Positions 21,944 through 34,867 are shown, numbered from the stretch's first letter. The stretch is 64,000 nucleotides of DNA from Stenocarpella maydis (GCA_002270565.1 NQMI01000046.1:126503-190502); one strand, 5' to 3'. Numbers and translations are program-made. The notes: generated from the letters alone by a model not told the origin.

Positions 21944-24445
21944 AGCATTGCGGGGCTTTTCTGAGATGAGTCTAGTCATTTAGTCATCGAGTAGGCTACA
22001 GAGTAGGATTCAGGGTCTAGATATGTCTAAACGAGAACTTAGAATCTCAGTTGTACCCAAATAGGGTGGCGCAATGGTTTGTGTGCATCAACCATCACGC
22101 GGTCTATGAAAATTATGGAACTGGTGTTAACATCATGTATATTGAATTCTGAGACGGTAACACAAACCGGCATAAAAGTTGGTTGATGGGTCTGAGACAT
22201 GCCTACCATTTGTCAAGGGGGATTTTTTTCCCTTGTCACCACAACTTCAAGGAGAATGCATATATAGAGGGAGCCATGTGGAAGATTCGAATTTAACGGG
22301 CACTGTATTTTATCCTCTTCGGGGACCGGACTAGGTCAGTGCCGGCCGAACAGACGAGATGTAAGGTGACGCGGCGAGCAGTGCGAGCCGGGCGAGTTGA
22401 GGACTTGTATTGAAGTGACATTTGTGGCTCCTATAGGAAGACTGGTAGTTCCAAAGGAGGCCCAAACTCACTGAGATGGATTATCTGGTCGACCAGTGGC
22501 CTTAGGTTCTAGATAGCCGGTACGAAAAGTCGAGCTAGGACTCATCTAGCTACTTAGACATAGGCGCACTACTGAGCACGCCGTTTGATGCCCATGGTCG
22601 CAGTCCATGGCTAGCCCGGTACGTATGTATGAGGTTTTGGTTGGCCGTCTCGCACCATTGTAGGGCAGACATCATAAAAGGGTCAGTATAGATGATATTT
22701 GGGCGACTTTTGGCCTATTTCAATACGTTATTCCAGACATAACCGCCCCTGGAGCGCCTGCCCATGACAGCTGATGGCGAGGCAGATCTCAAGGCAGCAT
22801 CAGAGTCGGACCCAACTCATCCCTGTGACGATAATCACGCAGATTACTGTGAACTTTTTCTCATATCTTCCGAGGTTGAAGCTGCAAATTTACTGGGTAC
22901 ATCTCGTGGTCAAGGTAGCCGGGGATATGCATATCGTTGTGGATAATTTTCTCAATGGCTGGCGGGACTACACAATTTTTCGTCCAGCTGTATGGGACAT
23001 TCAAATACAGAATAGAACTTGAGGTTACGCATTGAGGACTGCACCATAACACAGAGTCCAAAGCACCCATAGATATTATCCCCAAATTCATGCGTGGTGG
23101 ACAGGTTGTGATCACTATATGATTGTTTGATAAACTTGAGGTCAAGACTAACGACTTCTGTACTCAACATTCTCGCTCAATTTCGAAAATGTGTCCCGAC
23201 TGGCGAATTAATCCTTGTTGGAACATAATCATGGTCATTATCAAGTATGCGGAGCATTTCCCCGCGGAAATCCCATCCCTAGCAGCACAGCAAAAGCCTA
23301 GGCATTATACCTAGGTAGCTGCGGCCGTGATATGTCACTTCTTCCTAAGCGCAATAGCAAGCTCGTTCAAGAAATGAAATTTATGGGGACCCAACAAATA
23401 GTTCAATTACAGCTCTGGCACACCCGCTAATCTATGGCGGCCTGGCTTCTTTCCTTCCAGCAGCCTAAACATCAGGTCGGAACCTCAGCTTGATGGGCGG
23501 CCGTTAGCCCCGTGACTTTCTCAGTTGAGGCGGCCAACGTCTGGGTTGCGTACTGGTCTTTGTAGCCAGGACACTGGTAATTGTGGAAGACTGCCGAAAA
23601 TAAGGCCTGTCGCACTGCCTTTCAGGAATTGGCAGACGGTTACAGATAAGGAAGTACAGCCTGGCACAAGAATTGGTGCGGTGATACCCGGGGAGCCCGA
23701 AGGACATGATCTTGTTCAAGAAAGGCGCATAACTTTGTTGTGGCAATAAAAGTACGAAGGTCGGATGCCTAGATTCTGCCATACTAACCGAGAATGCATG
23801 TGAGGTCGCCAGGACTCCAGCCGAGTGCGACGTGTTCGGATGGTCCTGAAGTCCAACCACAGCCGGCAGGGGTTCGACGACAAACCGCGCGGTCTAGGTT
23901 ACCCATAATGAGACTTAAGGATCACCCTGTATGCCTGCCTGCAAGCCAGGTCCGTAGCGTGCGTAGGTAGCAGGCAGTGAGGTTAAACTCTGAGGTCAGG
24001 AATGATCTCGGCATCGTGTCTCCGGCATGAGGACTCTTCCGGTCGCATCCCAGATCATTACAGACTTTACTTCATGCACACACGATGAGGAGCTATGAGC
24101 AGGCCGGAGGGGTGCCGCAGAAGACAGACTTTATCAACTTGCTTTTCTCCAAATGTGATTGGTTTGAGGAAGGTGTAGCGGACTTTCAGGCGCAACGTGC
24201 CGCCTACATATACGACAAATTCGGGTTCCTGCAGGTATAGTGTATCAAGGTTTCGCATCGGCAAGGAGCGCGGAGCAAAACTAAAGGAACATGGAAGCTT
24301 AGAGCTTGCTGCGACATCTCCGCACTGTTACGTGCTGGGGGGAACGGACGAAATGTCCCTTCCAGCTTTGAGCCAGAAAAATTTAAATACGTGCCAACTG
24401 CTATTGATAGTGGATCTGCGCATACAATAACAGAGTCAAATTGTA
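21944..24445. other. intergenic region of 2.5 kb with little content
   Basis: No open frame with gene-like composition or recognisable similarity. Moderately AT-rich compared with the flanking genes. Confidence 0.45.
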
Positions 24446-24448
24446 CTA

Positions 24449-24830
24449 CGGAGGCCGTGTAAGCTTATGTGTGGTGGCACTACTGCATCCGGAAGCAAGT
24501 TGTGTAATCATCCCAGTCGCGCAAACCATACTATCCCGTGGTATGTTTAGTTCGGAAGCCAATGAAGAATAGCCTTTTGCCTCCGTACCACAAGCCATGA
24601 GCCCGTTGTGCCCGTTCCCAAACTTCGCCGCAGCTGGCCCCTGGGCTAGATCACCTCGGACAGTGGACACGAAGTGCGATGGGGTACCAGCTGCTTGCGA
24701 CACCACAGTTGAGGGCCCTTTGGAGGCTTAATTCGTTGAGGCGGTTTGGCGGTAGTAGCACAAGAATGGAGCTGATCAGAACGGCCCTCTCCATTCCCAT
24801 CTGGAATCCCTTGTGCCTCCGTTCTCTCGT
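24449..24830 (-). pseudogene. possible relic of a small secreted protein
   Basis: On the minus strand an ATG near 24803 opens a signal-peptide-like start (MGMERAVLISSILVLLP). In another frame the sequence continues with a protein-like stretch of about 85 codons (24706-24449) containing STVRGDLAQGPAAAKFG, NGHNGLMACGTEA and three further Cys/Gly motifs. The two parts cannot be joined by a clear intron and a stop lies between them. I do not recognise the family. This may be chance. Confidence 0.25.
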
Positions 24831-25240
24831 ACCTTCACTTGGCGGCGAGGACGAGCGTCAGTTGATGTTCTACGCAGTCGGGTCTAGCATCATGCGATAA
24901 TGGTAGTTAGATTGAGTTGTGGTTAGCGCCATGTTTATACATTCCAGCCCCAGCCGTTGCATATGCATCCGATGCATCCTCGAGACGGTCTCAGACGGCG
25001 CTATACGTAGAAGTAGCGTAAGAGTAAATTACAAGAGACTGATTTGAGCGTGTGTGATCGCGGCTCGTGCTGCGTATTCAAGCATTGTGATGGTCTCGAA
25101 TTAGAAGTTTTCAATATATACATTATATAGAAGCAACCCGCAAAGGGTTGCAGGTACAGCTTTGACGCTGTGGTTGGTACGAAAGGTTGGTGTGGCTTCA
25201 CCGGAAAAATGAAAGGAAGCCGGCCCCCTACTTGAAATGG

Positions 25241-27474
25241 CTAGGGGAGGGCCAAGAGCGAGAACATGCCACCCACGACGGGCCTGGCTTTGAACCGGTT
25301 GGGAGTATATCCACCGGTATCTCCGTCGAACAAGTCACCGTACGGAGTTGTCTGCGGCGTGTTGTTGATCCAGTACACCTGCTTATCAATAAACATCTTC
25401 TTCGTCTCCTCGCTCGCTGCTGCCGCCGCCCACAGTTCCCAGTCGCTCTTGACCCAGTTGTGGCGGGTGTCGAGGGGAACTCCGAAGGCCGTGGCGACGG
25501 TAGGGTAGAAGTTGGATTGGATGTCGTAGATTTGTTGAGGGACAAAGTCGAGGCCAAGCAGGCGGTCTGCGTAAATGTTGTAGAGGAGGCCATGGGAATC
25601 GGGGTCATTGTAGTCGAGAATAGAGTGTGGGGGCGAAGCATTGAAGTTGATCCCGAAGTTTTGCCACTGAGGCAGGTACTCCTCGGCCGTCGCGTCGTAC
25701 GTGGCAACCATCCCCGTGAGGTTCGCAACCTGACCCATAGCCTTCAGTCCGATGATTCCCTTCAGCGCCAGGTTTGTCTGGTTTGCCAGCGTCCCGGCGA
25801 AGTCGTCCGTCGAGAGCTGCTCTGCTGGGATGAGAGAGTCGTTCACCAGGTAGCCGGCCCATTGGTTGAGCTTGTCCCAGTGCTTGTTGAGGTATGCAGT
25901 ATCACCGGAGCGTTGCACGTAAGCAAGCGTCAGAATTATCATGTTTCCGCTCTCTTCGACCTGCATGGGCTCGTCGTTTCCTGCAGGGTAGCCCAAAGCG
26001 TTGGGGAAGACACCAAGGTCGTGCATGGCGTAGGAGTTTGGGTAATGCCCACTCTCCTGGTTTTCGTATAGGGGGTCCAGCAAGAGCTTCACCAGGGTCT
26101 CGTTCAGATAGAGGAGAAGTGGAGCCGCAGGGAAAATGACATCGACGGTATTGGTGTCCCCATCCGAGCTGATCTCCTTCATGAACAAATATGTCTGAGT
26201 GCCCTGAGCCGGGGCGGATGCGGCGAATACTTGACGCACGCCCAAAGTGGTGATGATTGTGTAGTTCTTGCCGCCGGCATACGTTGTGTCTGTCTCGATT
26301 TTGCTATCAAACTCAGACATTGCAGATCGAGCTGATGAGTAATCGTTGTAGAAAGCCACCATGGCATCTTCGGCCGAGCTGTAAGCTGACTTCCAAACCC
26401 CGGAGAGCGCTGTTGGGCTTGATGAATTGCCCTGGTAGTTCACAACTGAGTCTTGGGACAGCCCGATCGTGAACAAAACCCCGGTCTCAGTACCAGCTAC
26501 AGCACCCAGGTCCTTGGAAAACGCGAAGACAGGCCTAGAAGCCAGTTTTAGCACACACGCTCGTAGCCTCGGTAAATGGCGACTCCCTGGACTCACCATT
26601 TATCGTTGACGGCCCGGAAGGCGGTGTCCATGGTATTGTCGAGTGCACGGTTTTTCTCGAACTGGGGGCGTACCAGGGTATCTTGTCCAATTTTCCATGT
26701 AACCTGGCCTCGGGCATTAGAAGCTGTGCTTTTTATGTACTGTATCATTCCTGTCGAGAACTCACCCCGTCGGCGTCGGCTGTGGACACAAACCACTGGC
26801 CCCACGCGGGTTGCTCACCGATCTCAACGAATTGTCGCTGATTGGAAAGCTGAAATGTGTGATACTCGACACCACCGTTTGTTCCATGGTCCCAGGTGAT
26901 GTTCTGGCTTGAGTCTTGGCCACTTGCAAATTCTCCAGTCGCGTCGAGGTAGACCTGAACACTGTGCGAAGCTCCGTCGGCAGACACGGCTGTGACATCT
27001 AGGTAAGAGTGTTGCAGCGACTGCTTGAGGAGGTCATTCGGGTAGACGGGAGACAAGAAGGTCACCTTCAAGGTGACCTTCCCCTCAACATCGAAAGTGA
27101 AGACTGTGTTAGTGGACGTGTAGGTAGCTGACGTCTGATTGGCCACGGCAGGGCCCGCGGCAGCTCCCATCCAGTTGTAGACCGCACCATCTACTGCCAC
27201 AAAGCCTTGCCATCCTGTGATCTGGCCACTGTCCAGATCAGGTTAGCGAAAATAGCATGCACCTGAGGTTCTGAGCGGGTAAAACCACATACGCCCAAAA
27301 GGTTGGCCAATTTCCAGCCAGAGAGCCACCGGATGACCCAGATAGCCAGGTGCTGAGATAGGGTGACCTGACGGCCAGAGGCCAAGCTGGGGGCCTGGCA
27401 GGACTGAAATCTATTGCCTGTGCCAGGCCGCCGAAAAATGCTGCGGCAGTGGCAGCAAGTTGCAGCGGACGCAT
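25241..27474 (-). CDS. gtaA: secreted glutaminase, GtaA family
   Basis: Four exons: 27474-27293, 27228-26766, 26703-26597 and 26534-25241; 681 aa, close to the ~690 aa of Aspergillus GtaA. The introns (64, 62 and 62 nt) have GTATGT/GTGAGT donors and CTAAC/CTAAT/CTAAA branches, and joining restores NWPTFWA-GQITGW, DADG-VTWKIG and NDKW-PVFAF. Residues 1-20 are a cleavable signal peptide (MRPLQLAATAAAFFGGLAQA). Family blocks include ARPPAWPLAVRSPYLSTW, ALNETLV-like LYLNETLVKLLLDPL, HDLGVFPNALGYPAGNDE with MQVEESGN, and a C-terminal HNWVKSDWELWAAA ... PYGDLFDGDTG. Known members (DUF5127/DUF4965/DUF1793 architecture) hydrolyse L-glutamine to glutamate and ammonia outside the cell. Several N-x-S/T sites fit secretion. 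Confidence 0.95.
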
Positions 27475-30400
27475 TGTGGCGGTGCGGGCGGCGGTGGGAG
27501 TTTAAGCCTCGTGAGATTGATTGTACTCGGGAAGGGGGGGGGGGGAAGCCCAGGACGAAGTGCCAGAGGCTTCACTCAGTGGTTCCTTTTCAGGGTTGGT
27601 TGTGGAGACAAGGTGTGGAAAATGAAGGTAGGGATCTGGGGGAGTATAGGAATTTTATATATGTCCAGCTTCCGATATGGTGGAATGCAGTACAGGTCCC
27701 GGGTCGCATCAGGCGACGATGGGAGGTGAATAAAAGACTGGATCTGGTCAGAAGAGGGTGGTAGTAGGGTGAGGACCTGAGACTAAAGACTCGAATGGGA
27801 AGGGCCGCTTCTTCAACAAACTTGGTCGTGTGAGCCAAATCTGCTGTACAAGGCTCACGAGGTAGCCGTCATGCAGCACTGGAGGGTGATATTGAAGAAA
27901 AGCGAAATTATACAGTAGGACCACACCCGTGCATGCTTGAAGTGGGGGGCGAGAGAAGTTAACCTACGCCGTGACGCCCAAGTGCCGGGATTTGTTCCTT
28001 GCACCCAAGGGGCACCTCTAAACATAGCAATGGTTGTGCCTATACCCCTGGCCATGGTAAGACCGGACAGGAAGAAAAAAGAAAAAAAAGAGGATGATCT
28101 GGTATGTCCGTACTCGGTCCTCTCTGTTGTGCGGATGGCGTCTCCCTCCAAGCGCTTGCTTGATCTACATAGTAGGCCGAACCAGGGCGCATGGAAAGGC
28201 CGAGTCTGCAGAGTTCCTGCAGGTGATGGATGGATAATGCTTGGAGAAATAGTGGGCCACATCTCATGGGCCATTGAAGTGTTATTGTCGTGGGGGTACC
28301 GGGCAAGACTAAGACATTACATGCGCGGAAAGCTTGTGACTCTGCCACAGAGAGACTAAGGACCTTGGCAGTTGGTGGGTGAGAGAGAGAAATGAGAGAG
28401 AAATCCTCAGGCCCCTGGTCCCGAGTGGCACGACAGCTGAGGGCCAGTTGACGGGTTTGGAGATGGCCAGACGTGAGCATCAGCAGGCGAGTTGAAACAG
28501 GAGACTACGAGGCGGTGGTAGACTGGGAAATAGGACGGGGACGGGGGACGAATCAGGGCCAGAAGGATGGTGACCCCTTAATCGTGAGGCAGTACCGCCG
28601 GGCGCATAGGACGGAATGCTCTGGCCGGTGGGGATGGCCGGGTCCTCGTCCAAGGGCGGAGGGATGGGTGACCTTGTAGGGATGCCTGACAAGTTGGATG
28701 GAGCCGGAGCAGCGGCTGGCGGCCATGGCCCTCGGATGGCGGCGTGGCAAAGAGTCGAGGCAGAGACGCGCAGGCCCCCGAGTGAGTACTCGTATTGCAC
28801 CTGCGCGGCCGACGTTGGATGCTCGGAGCAATTGAGTAATGTCGACAGTCTTTTGCATGCCAGCCCATGTGTCTAGTGCAATAACAAGCACCCTTGGCAT
28901 GGCGTTTGCCTGCCGTCCTTGGCGAGAAGAAGCACACTTGGCAGGCAGCAGGTCTACCTGAGTAGTGTACGGAGTAAAGGTAACGCATGTACATTCCACG
29001 GTACACGCTACTGCACAATCTGCCATACATACCTGGCTTGTAGCCCAAATCAATGATGGGGTGGGCGACATTCCCGGATGTCGTTGTGGAAGTGGGTGAG
29101 ATCTGCCCCCCGGGTAAGCATGATGACTAAGTAGCTCTCTTTTCCAGGCAGACAATTTGCAAAGCAGGCATGACTTGGCAGGCAGAGTCTCTCCAGCAGA
29201 CTGACATGGCATGTCTGGGCCACTTTACACACAGCCACACTACACTAGTGTAGTGTACGAGTGTGGTGTACGGAGTACTACACTGCCGTCCACAGTGCGG
29301 GGAAGCAGGGATGCCGTCTCCCCACCTCCAACCACAGCACCCAGAGGAGTACCGAGTACCCTCGGCCCCGTTTCCTGGGTTTGGGGAAGCAACGACAACT
29401 GCAACTCTCCGCTGCTACTACGACATCTCCTCCCCCCTTCCAGCCCAGTCACGCCCGAACCTTGAAATATTTGACAAGCCCCCTTGCATCCGTCTGCAGT
29501 TCGACCCATCTTTCGCGCAATCTTCCGAGCGGGCGCCGATCACGGCAATATCGAGTGACCAAGAGATCTGGCCAGGGGACCTGTGTATCGACAGTCGACC
29601 TCGGACGGACCAAGGCGCCTTCATCTCCCCTCAGTACACTCACTGCCCAGCAATACAGATCGCATTTCTAGGCACTCCGGGCAGGCATTTTTTATCAAGC
29701 CGTGCCAGCTGACCTGACCTGCCGCGCTTGGCCCCAGCCAGCGCCACCAGACCTGACCGCAACTCCAATGTGACGAACACCATCACGAGGCTTGCACGAG
29801 GGACCACGCCTGTGCGCTACAAGGCTTGAGCGTGCGCACCACGCGCGTCATGCATCATGTCGTGTCGTCCGTGTTGCCCCTTGAGAAGCCGGCAGTGCGC
29901 TTCCCCCTGGGCCACTCACGTGGACAGCAACCAATTTCCTGACCCCGCCTTCCACAGCGTCTCCTACTGTCAGCACCACTTGAACAGCTTCAAAGTCCCG
30001 TTGGCGCCGTCAACTTGCCCTGACTCGGAACTGCGATCCCTGGTGCCAGTCAACACACGGGAAATCGACATCGAAACTACACCGCGCTTAATCGCCCACG
30101 ACATACGAGCCTCTCTCGCATGCTCACTTCTCCGCTTCCTTAGGTCGCAAATGGGCATCACGGATCTTCTTCCCGCCCGAAACCTACACTGAAGTTGGTA
30201 TAGACGCCATCATCCACGCCCCGCAACTCGGGTGATGCGTTAGCCCGGGCTCTTCTTAGGTGGGCTTTCAGTTTCCACCTGTTTCCACTCCACGTCCATC
30301 TCCTACCAGGAACAGCTCTCCTGCGTCTACGCTTCTGCTACAGTGCACATTGGTCACTCTAATGGCAAATATATATGAGAGTGTGGATGGCTTCCTTCCG

Positions 30401-33400
30401 GGGGTGAACCAAACCGCCGCACTCGGGGCCATCCGAGAACCAGCCTCGGATTCTGGGGCAGGATTTGTGGAGTATCTGTGCTTCTTCAATGCACCATGAC
30501 CCCCGCCACCACACGAACCGTCCCCGCCACGGCTACTTTTCTACGTTGTTATCATTTCATATGTTCTTTGGTGGGCAAACAAATCCACCTAGGCCTTCAA
30601 ATCGAATATCCTGATGGCAGTCGGCCGATACATGGGAGACTGGGCCATCAGATTCCATATGTCATGAACCGGGACATCCCCGCCGATGCAACAGGAGGCC
30701 TTCACAGCGCAAGAGTCCCGAAATGACCGAGAATAACTTCCAGGAGACCGCCATTCTGCCGAGCAACGCGGTACAACTGCTACAAACATCAAAGTCCCTC
30801 CAGCAGAGGCTCCTGCGCTAGAATGGTCAGAACATCAACAAGCAGCCACTCCCGCTTTTCCCTTGTGGGGAGCAATTGCCGCGGCGCCACCCCGCGAAAA
30901 GTCCAAGTAGTTACTAGACGCCTTGTCCTGCAGCGTGCTATCCTATCATTTTCACAACATGGCCAGCCACCACACAGTGTCCCCATGCTGCCCCACGATT
31001 CGGGAATGGCACACGCGATGTCTCAGGCAGGCTAGAACGCCCGATGTCTCCCTCTCTCTCGGCCCCGCACAATTTTATTTTGGCTGGTACTGGGCGAATG
31101 GCAGCGATAACTTGCCTGCCACTTTACTCAACAGAATCACGGGCAAGCAACCCGTTCAGGACGTTGAACCACATGTCCTGGTGCACCGGCACGTTCCCAC
31201 AGCTCGTTACACCCCACATCAGCTACCCGTCACGAGGCCAACCGAACCGCTCACTCAATGGCTACCATTTCTTTTACAAGGCACAGTTACACTGCATGAG
31301 GCTACGGGCTGAAGTATCCCTGCACAGCAATATCGTCAGTTCTGTTTCACAGCATCAACAGGCGTCCATCACCTCCCCTCGACCGACTGGCCTCAGAACT
31401 CAGCGGGAAGTTGAGCCTCAGGAAGCCTGTGTCCTTGACGAGTCACCAAGTCCACGGTCCCGTGATACCTGCCTGGGTCACGATGGAGTCAGCCCAAGGT
31501 TGCATTCTAGGCCACGTGGGGCAGCATTCTATCGCTCTGAGCCTAGTGTTGCGAAATGCTATCACTTGGTGGGAGGAGGGGGGGGGGGGTAACGTAGCTG
31601 TTGTTTTTCTCTTCCATCTTGGGCTGCAGAAGCTGGCCAGGTGTGACACCTGCCCTGAAGTCATGGGCAGGCTGTCGTCGTCTCACAAGCAGGACAGTGT
31701 GCAGTCGTTCGCTCTGTGCTTGAGTCAGCATGTTTCGAGTGAAAGGACCACAGCGTCCTGTCGCTCTCGACAATTCCCGTTCGAAATCGTCCGTTTTCGG
31801 GAAAGTGTGTTTTGCGCCGCCGGCGAGTTGCACGCCACACGGCATCAGTCGGCAGAAACACCGTACGAACAACAAAGATGCACGTAGAAATGCTCAGTTT
31901 ACGCTGTCCAAGCACCACCTAAGGTCGGCGATACAACCTGGAAAGTCCCACCAGGACAACACCGGAAGGACTCGCAAGGCGGACACGTTGTGTACCAGCT
32001 CACACGTGGTCGTGGCATGCCAGACCAGCTTGCGGCGTAACACAAAGCGCCAGCAGCGTGGTCTCTCTCCGCCAGAGGCACGGGATTGTGTCCGAAACGT
32101 GCTGAGAAGCGCAGGTGGGTAGGCCATACCGAATACTGAAACGCCTGGCCATGCCATGCCAAGGGAGTTTCCTATCGGGGTCTTGAGGCCAATCCTGGAC
32201 AGGATGCTCATGCTGTGGTCCGCTACATCGTGATGGTTCTCATCTTTCCTCTCTGTAACTGTCTCCAAGTCAGCCGCTGCACAGGTAGGAGGACAGATCT
32301 CAGTGGGTGGAGGCGTACTGTTCGGAATGTCAGGGCCTGCCCAAGATATTTGTGACAGGTAGGAGTGTGTGTTCCATTTTTGACAGAGATATTGGGGCTT
32401 AGCCGGCTTTCAAGCATGCTGCCCAGGTCTTGCAGACCCAAAACTCCTAATCAAAGGATTTCCAGTCTTCACAAGTGGGGTTATGCAAGATTGGCAGGCC
32501 CTCGAAAGCCTAACGGCCTACCTTTCCATGCAGCCTTTCGCCGCGAGTCGAGAATTTCTACTACCACTGGCCCTTAGTAGTATCACGTCAACTCTACGCT
32601 GCCACAAGAAATTGTGAAGTAGTTGGGAGGGGCGGCGAGCTGCGTCAGACTACATGTGTTGGTCCATTCCCCCGGTCCTTCCCCCGCTGGTCCAGAGGAG
32701 ATTAAAGCGCAGCCTCTCCAGTCTTTGGGTAGACTCATGCAGGCACTGCCGATGTCTCTGAAATTGTCCGCGTCGATACGTGTCATAGTCGAGCCTGGCA
32801 TTGTATGTATTGGAATGCCTAGAAATTAACGCCTTGGTCGAGAGCATGGAGCAGTGGGAACGGACGTTCCTGCCGCCGGATACTCTTGCCGTCGGGCCAG
32901 AACCTCGGCTTGGCTGGTGTCATGACCCAGAGGATCTTTGGTCAAGCCAATTCCATAAAGGGGTATAAGAGGCAGTGATGCGCCCAGAAAGCCGCTCGCT
33001 TTATTGTCGTCCAGAGCAAGTCAACCTTCATCTGACCAGAAGATACGAGTATCAAGTGCTTACCACAGAAGACACGCGAGGAATCATGTCAAGAAGCCTG
33101 TCGAATCGAGATCCTTCTAATATCAGGCCACCCTAGATCAAGCAAGCAAGCTCTCTTGTCGCCTCGTCGTTATCTTTCTTGAAAGAACCATCGGGGACCT
33201 TGGTAGCTATGAATCACACCATCCACAGAGCACCTCAGCGCCTCTGATGATTTGGGCTGATATCTTGAGGTGATATTCAGACTTTGTGCTGACTACATGA
33301 TATAGATAATAGACATTGAGAGATACTGGCCTGCCAGCAGCACCGATTCTTCTCGTTCAAAAACTCATGACCGAAACTAACCCATGACCCTAGGAAAATG

Positions 33401-33522
33401 CTGACCGATTGCCCGTTTCTAGAAGTGATTCTCAAATTTTTTTTTTTTTTGTGATTGAGCCCCTTGCTCCCGTTGCTGAGCCCCTCTGCGCCTCGCGGTG
33501 GCTCTCGTCCTCCTTATTATCA
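27475..33522. other. 6 kb gene desert
   Basis: No gene can be supported. The open frames are short, overlap in many phases and lack family motifs. Local features are G-runs (about 27534-27544 and 31576-31589), an A-rich stretch at about 28075-28091, a palindrome-like ACTACACTAGTGTAGTGT near 29239-29258, and a T-run at about 33438-33450. The base composition is similar to other intergenic parts, not to the AT-rich islands. A gene made of many short exons could still be hidden here. Confidence 0.4.
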
Positions 33523-34867
33523 CTAGACCCTGAGGGCCCGTCGTCCGCCGTTGGCCATGCTCGGCAGTGATCGACGCTTGCCCTTGCCCTTGCCCTTACC
33601 CTCGGGGCCTGCGCCGGGTGCTGGTGGCGGCGGCGGTGCTGCATTTGATGTCAGCGCTTACTTTGATCCGCACGAGTGGTATGGCCACCAATGGGTGTTC
33701 ACTTACCGGCACCAGCTCCGGGGCCGCCCGCTGGAGGTGGGGGCGGTGCGCCTGAGGCGGCTGGGGGCGGTGCTGAAGAGGTTTGTCAGCATCATTTCCT
33801 TATCTTTCTCAGACGCCAAAGTCTCTAGGAGGTCCATCACATACGAGGAGCGGCACCTCCAGCGGGTGGGGGTGGTGGTGGTGGGGCACCCGAGGCTCCG
33901 GGGGGCGGGGCTGGAAATATCGTCAGCAAGTTCTCTCCGGTTTCTCTGATACTTTGTGGTTCCACGAGGTACGTACGTGGAGCAGCTCCGGCAGCAGGCG
34001 GCGGCGGGGGGGGAGCGCCCGAGGCGCCTGGAGGCGGGGCTGGACATTTGTTTAGCAGCAGTTCCTACTGTGAAGCTTTTCGCATCGCGAGGACGTCCGA
34101 CATACGAGGAGCGGCGGCACCTTCAGCTGCGAGAGGGGGGGCGGGTCCTCCTGCGGGCGGGGGCGGAGGAGCGGCGCCTGTGCAGTTCGCGGCGGCGGCG
34201 GCGGCCGGGGGTGGTGGAGCTGCAGCTGCTGCTGGTGGTGCGGGAGGTCTGCCAAGGAGTCAGCCACGTCTTTCCTCCGCGGGACCGGACCGGCTCCTGA
34301 GGACGGCGGGGAGCGTGCTTACGGTGGCGGCGGTGCGCCGGAAGCGGCGGGGGGAGGGGGAGGCCTGATATCTGTCAGTCGACTACTTTCCCAGACTTGA
34401 TTTCCCGTCAGAGGGTGCGATCCGGAAAGTGAGACTCACGGTGGAGGGGCTCCTGAGGCGCCTGGTGGTGGTGGAGGGGCTGCTGCTGCGGCTCCTGCGA
34501 CTGGAGGAGGGGGAGGAGGGCAGGCCTTCATGAACACACACACACACACACACAAAGTCAGTTTTTTTCTGTTCAGCCGTGGCGATGAGGGCCATGGATG
34601 TTGGCCCATGAGAGCTTCCCAAGACCGCACGGCTCTGGGGGTTCCTCAAGATCCTCTACCCCAGAGTTCGGCTGCCCTCGAGAAAGCATCGGCACGAGGA
34701 TAGGACTGAAGCTATCTTACAGCGATATCCGCAGGTGGGGGCGCCGCCGCCGCCGTCTCGTTGGCGGCGGCCTGCCGATGAACGATAGCTCCGAATCCGC
34801 GACGAGTCGGACCGGCCAGCCCGGAGCCGGTGAGGGCGAAGGCGAGGACGAGGTGAAGGCCACGCAT
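33523..34867 (-). CDS. secreted Pro/Ala/Gly-rich repeat protein, eight exons
   Basis: Exons 34867-34721, 34525-34440, 34364-34323, 34248-34106, 34039-33977, 33910-33845, 33772-33707 and 33638-33523 give 242 aa without a stop. All seven introns have GT donors (GTAAGA, GTGAGT, GTAAGC, GTATGT, GTACGT, GTATGT, GTAAGT), AG acceptors and mostly CTGAC/CTAAA branch elements. Residues 1-18 are a signal peptide (MRGLHLVLAFALTGSGLA), followed by a dibasic site (PTRR). Exons 2-8 encode variations of PPPGASGAPPPPPP with AGGAAP spacers; about one third of residues are Pro. There are two N-x-T sites (NET, NCT), two Cys, and a basic tail (GKGKGKGKRRSLPSMANGG, then RRALRV). No family is recognised. Possibly a cell-wall or extracellular structural protein, or a processed precursor; both ideas are inference. 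Confidence 0.75.
34530..34553. repeat. TG/CA microsatellite inside intron 1 of the Pro-rich gene
   Basis: A CA repeat on the plus strand (TG on the coding strand) lies between the CTGAC branch element and the exon 2 acceptor, so it occupies the position of the polypyrimidine tract. Confidence 0.85.

Noticed and set aside
25187..26071. Long plus-strand frame of about 290 codons opposite the glutaminase gene
   Set aside because: It is the antisense shadow of GC-rich codons in the gtaA exon; the minus strand carries the family motifs and introns.
32583..32801. 72-codon minus-strand frame with four Cys, possibly a small secreted protein
   Set aside because: There is no signal peptide, no clear intron to an upstream exon and no family; too weak to list.
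33441..34649. Several plus-strand Gly/Arg-rich frames over the Pro-rich gene
   Set aside because: They are complements of Pro/Ala codons; only the minus strand gives a signal peptide, consistent splice sites and an unbroken spliced frame.
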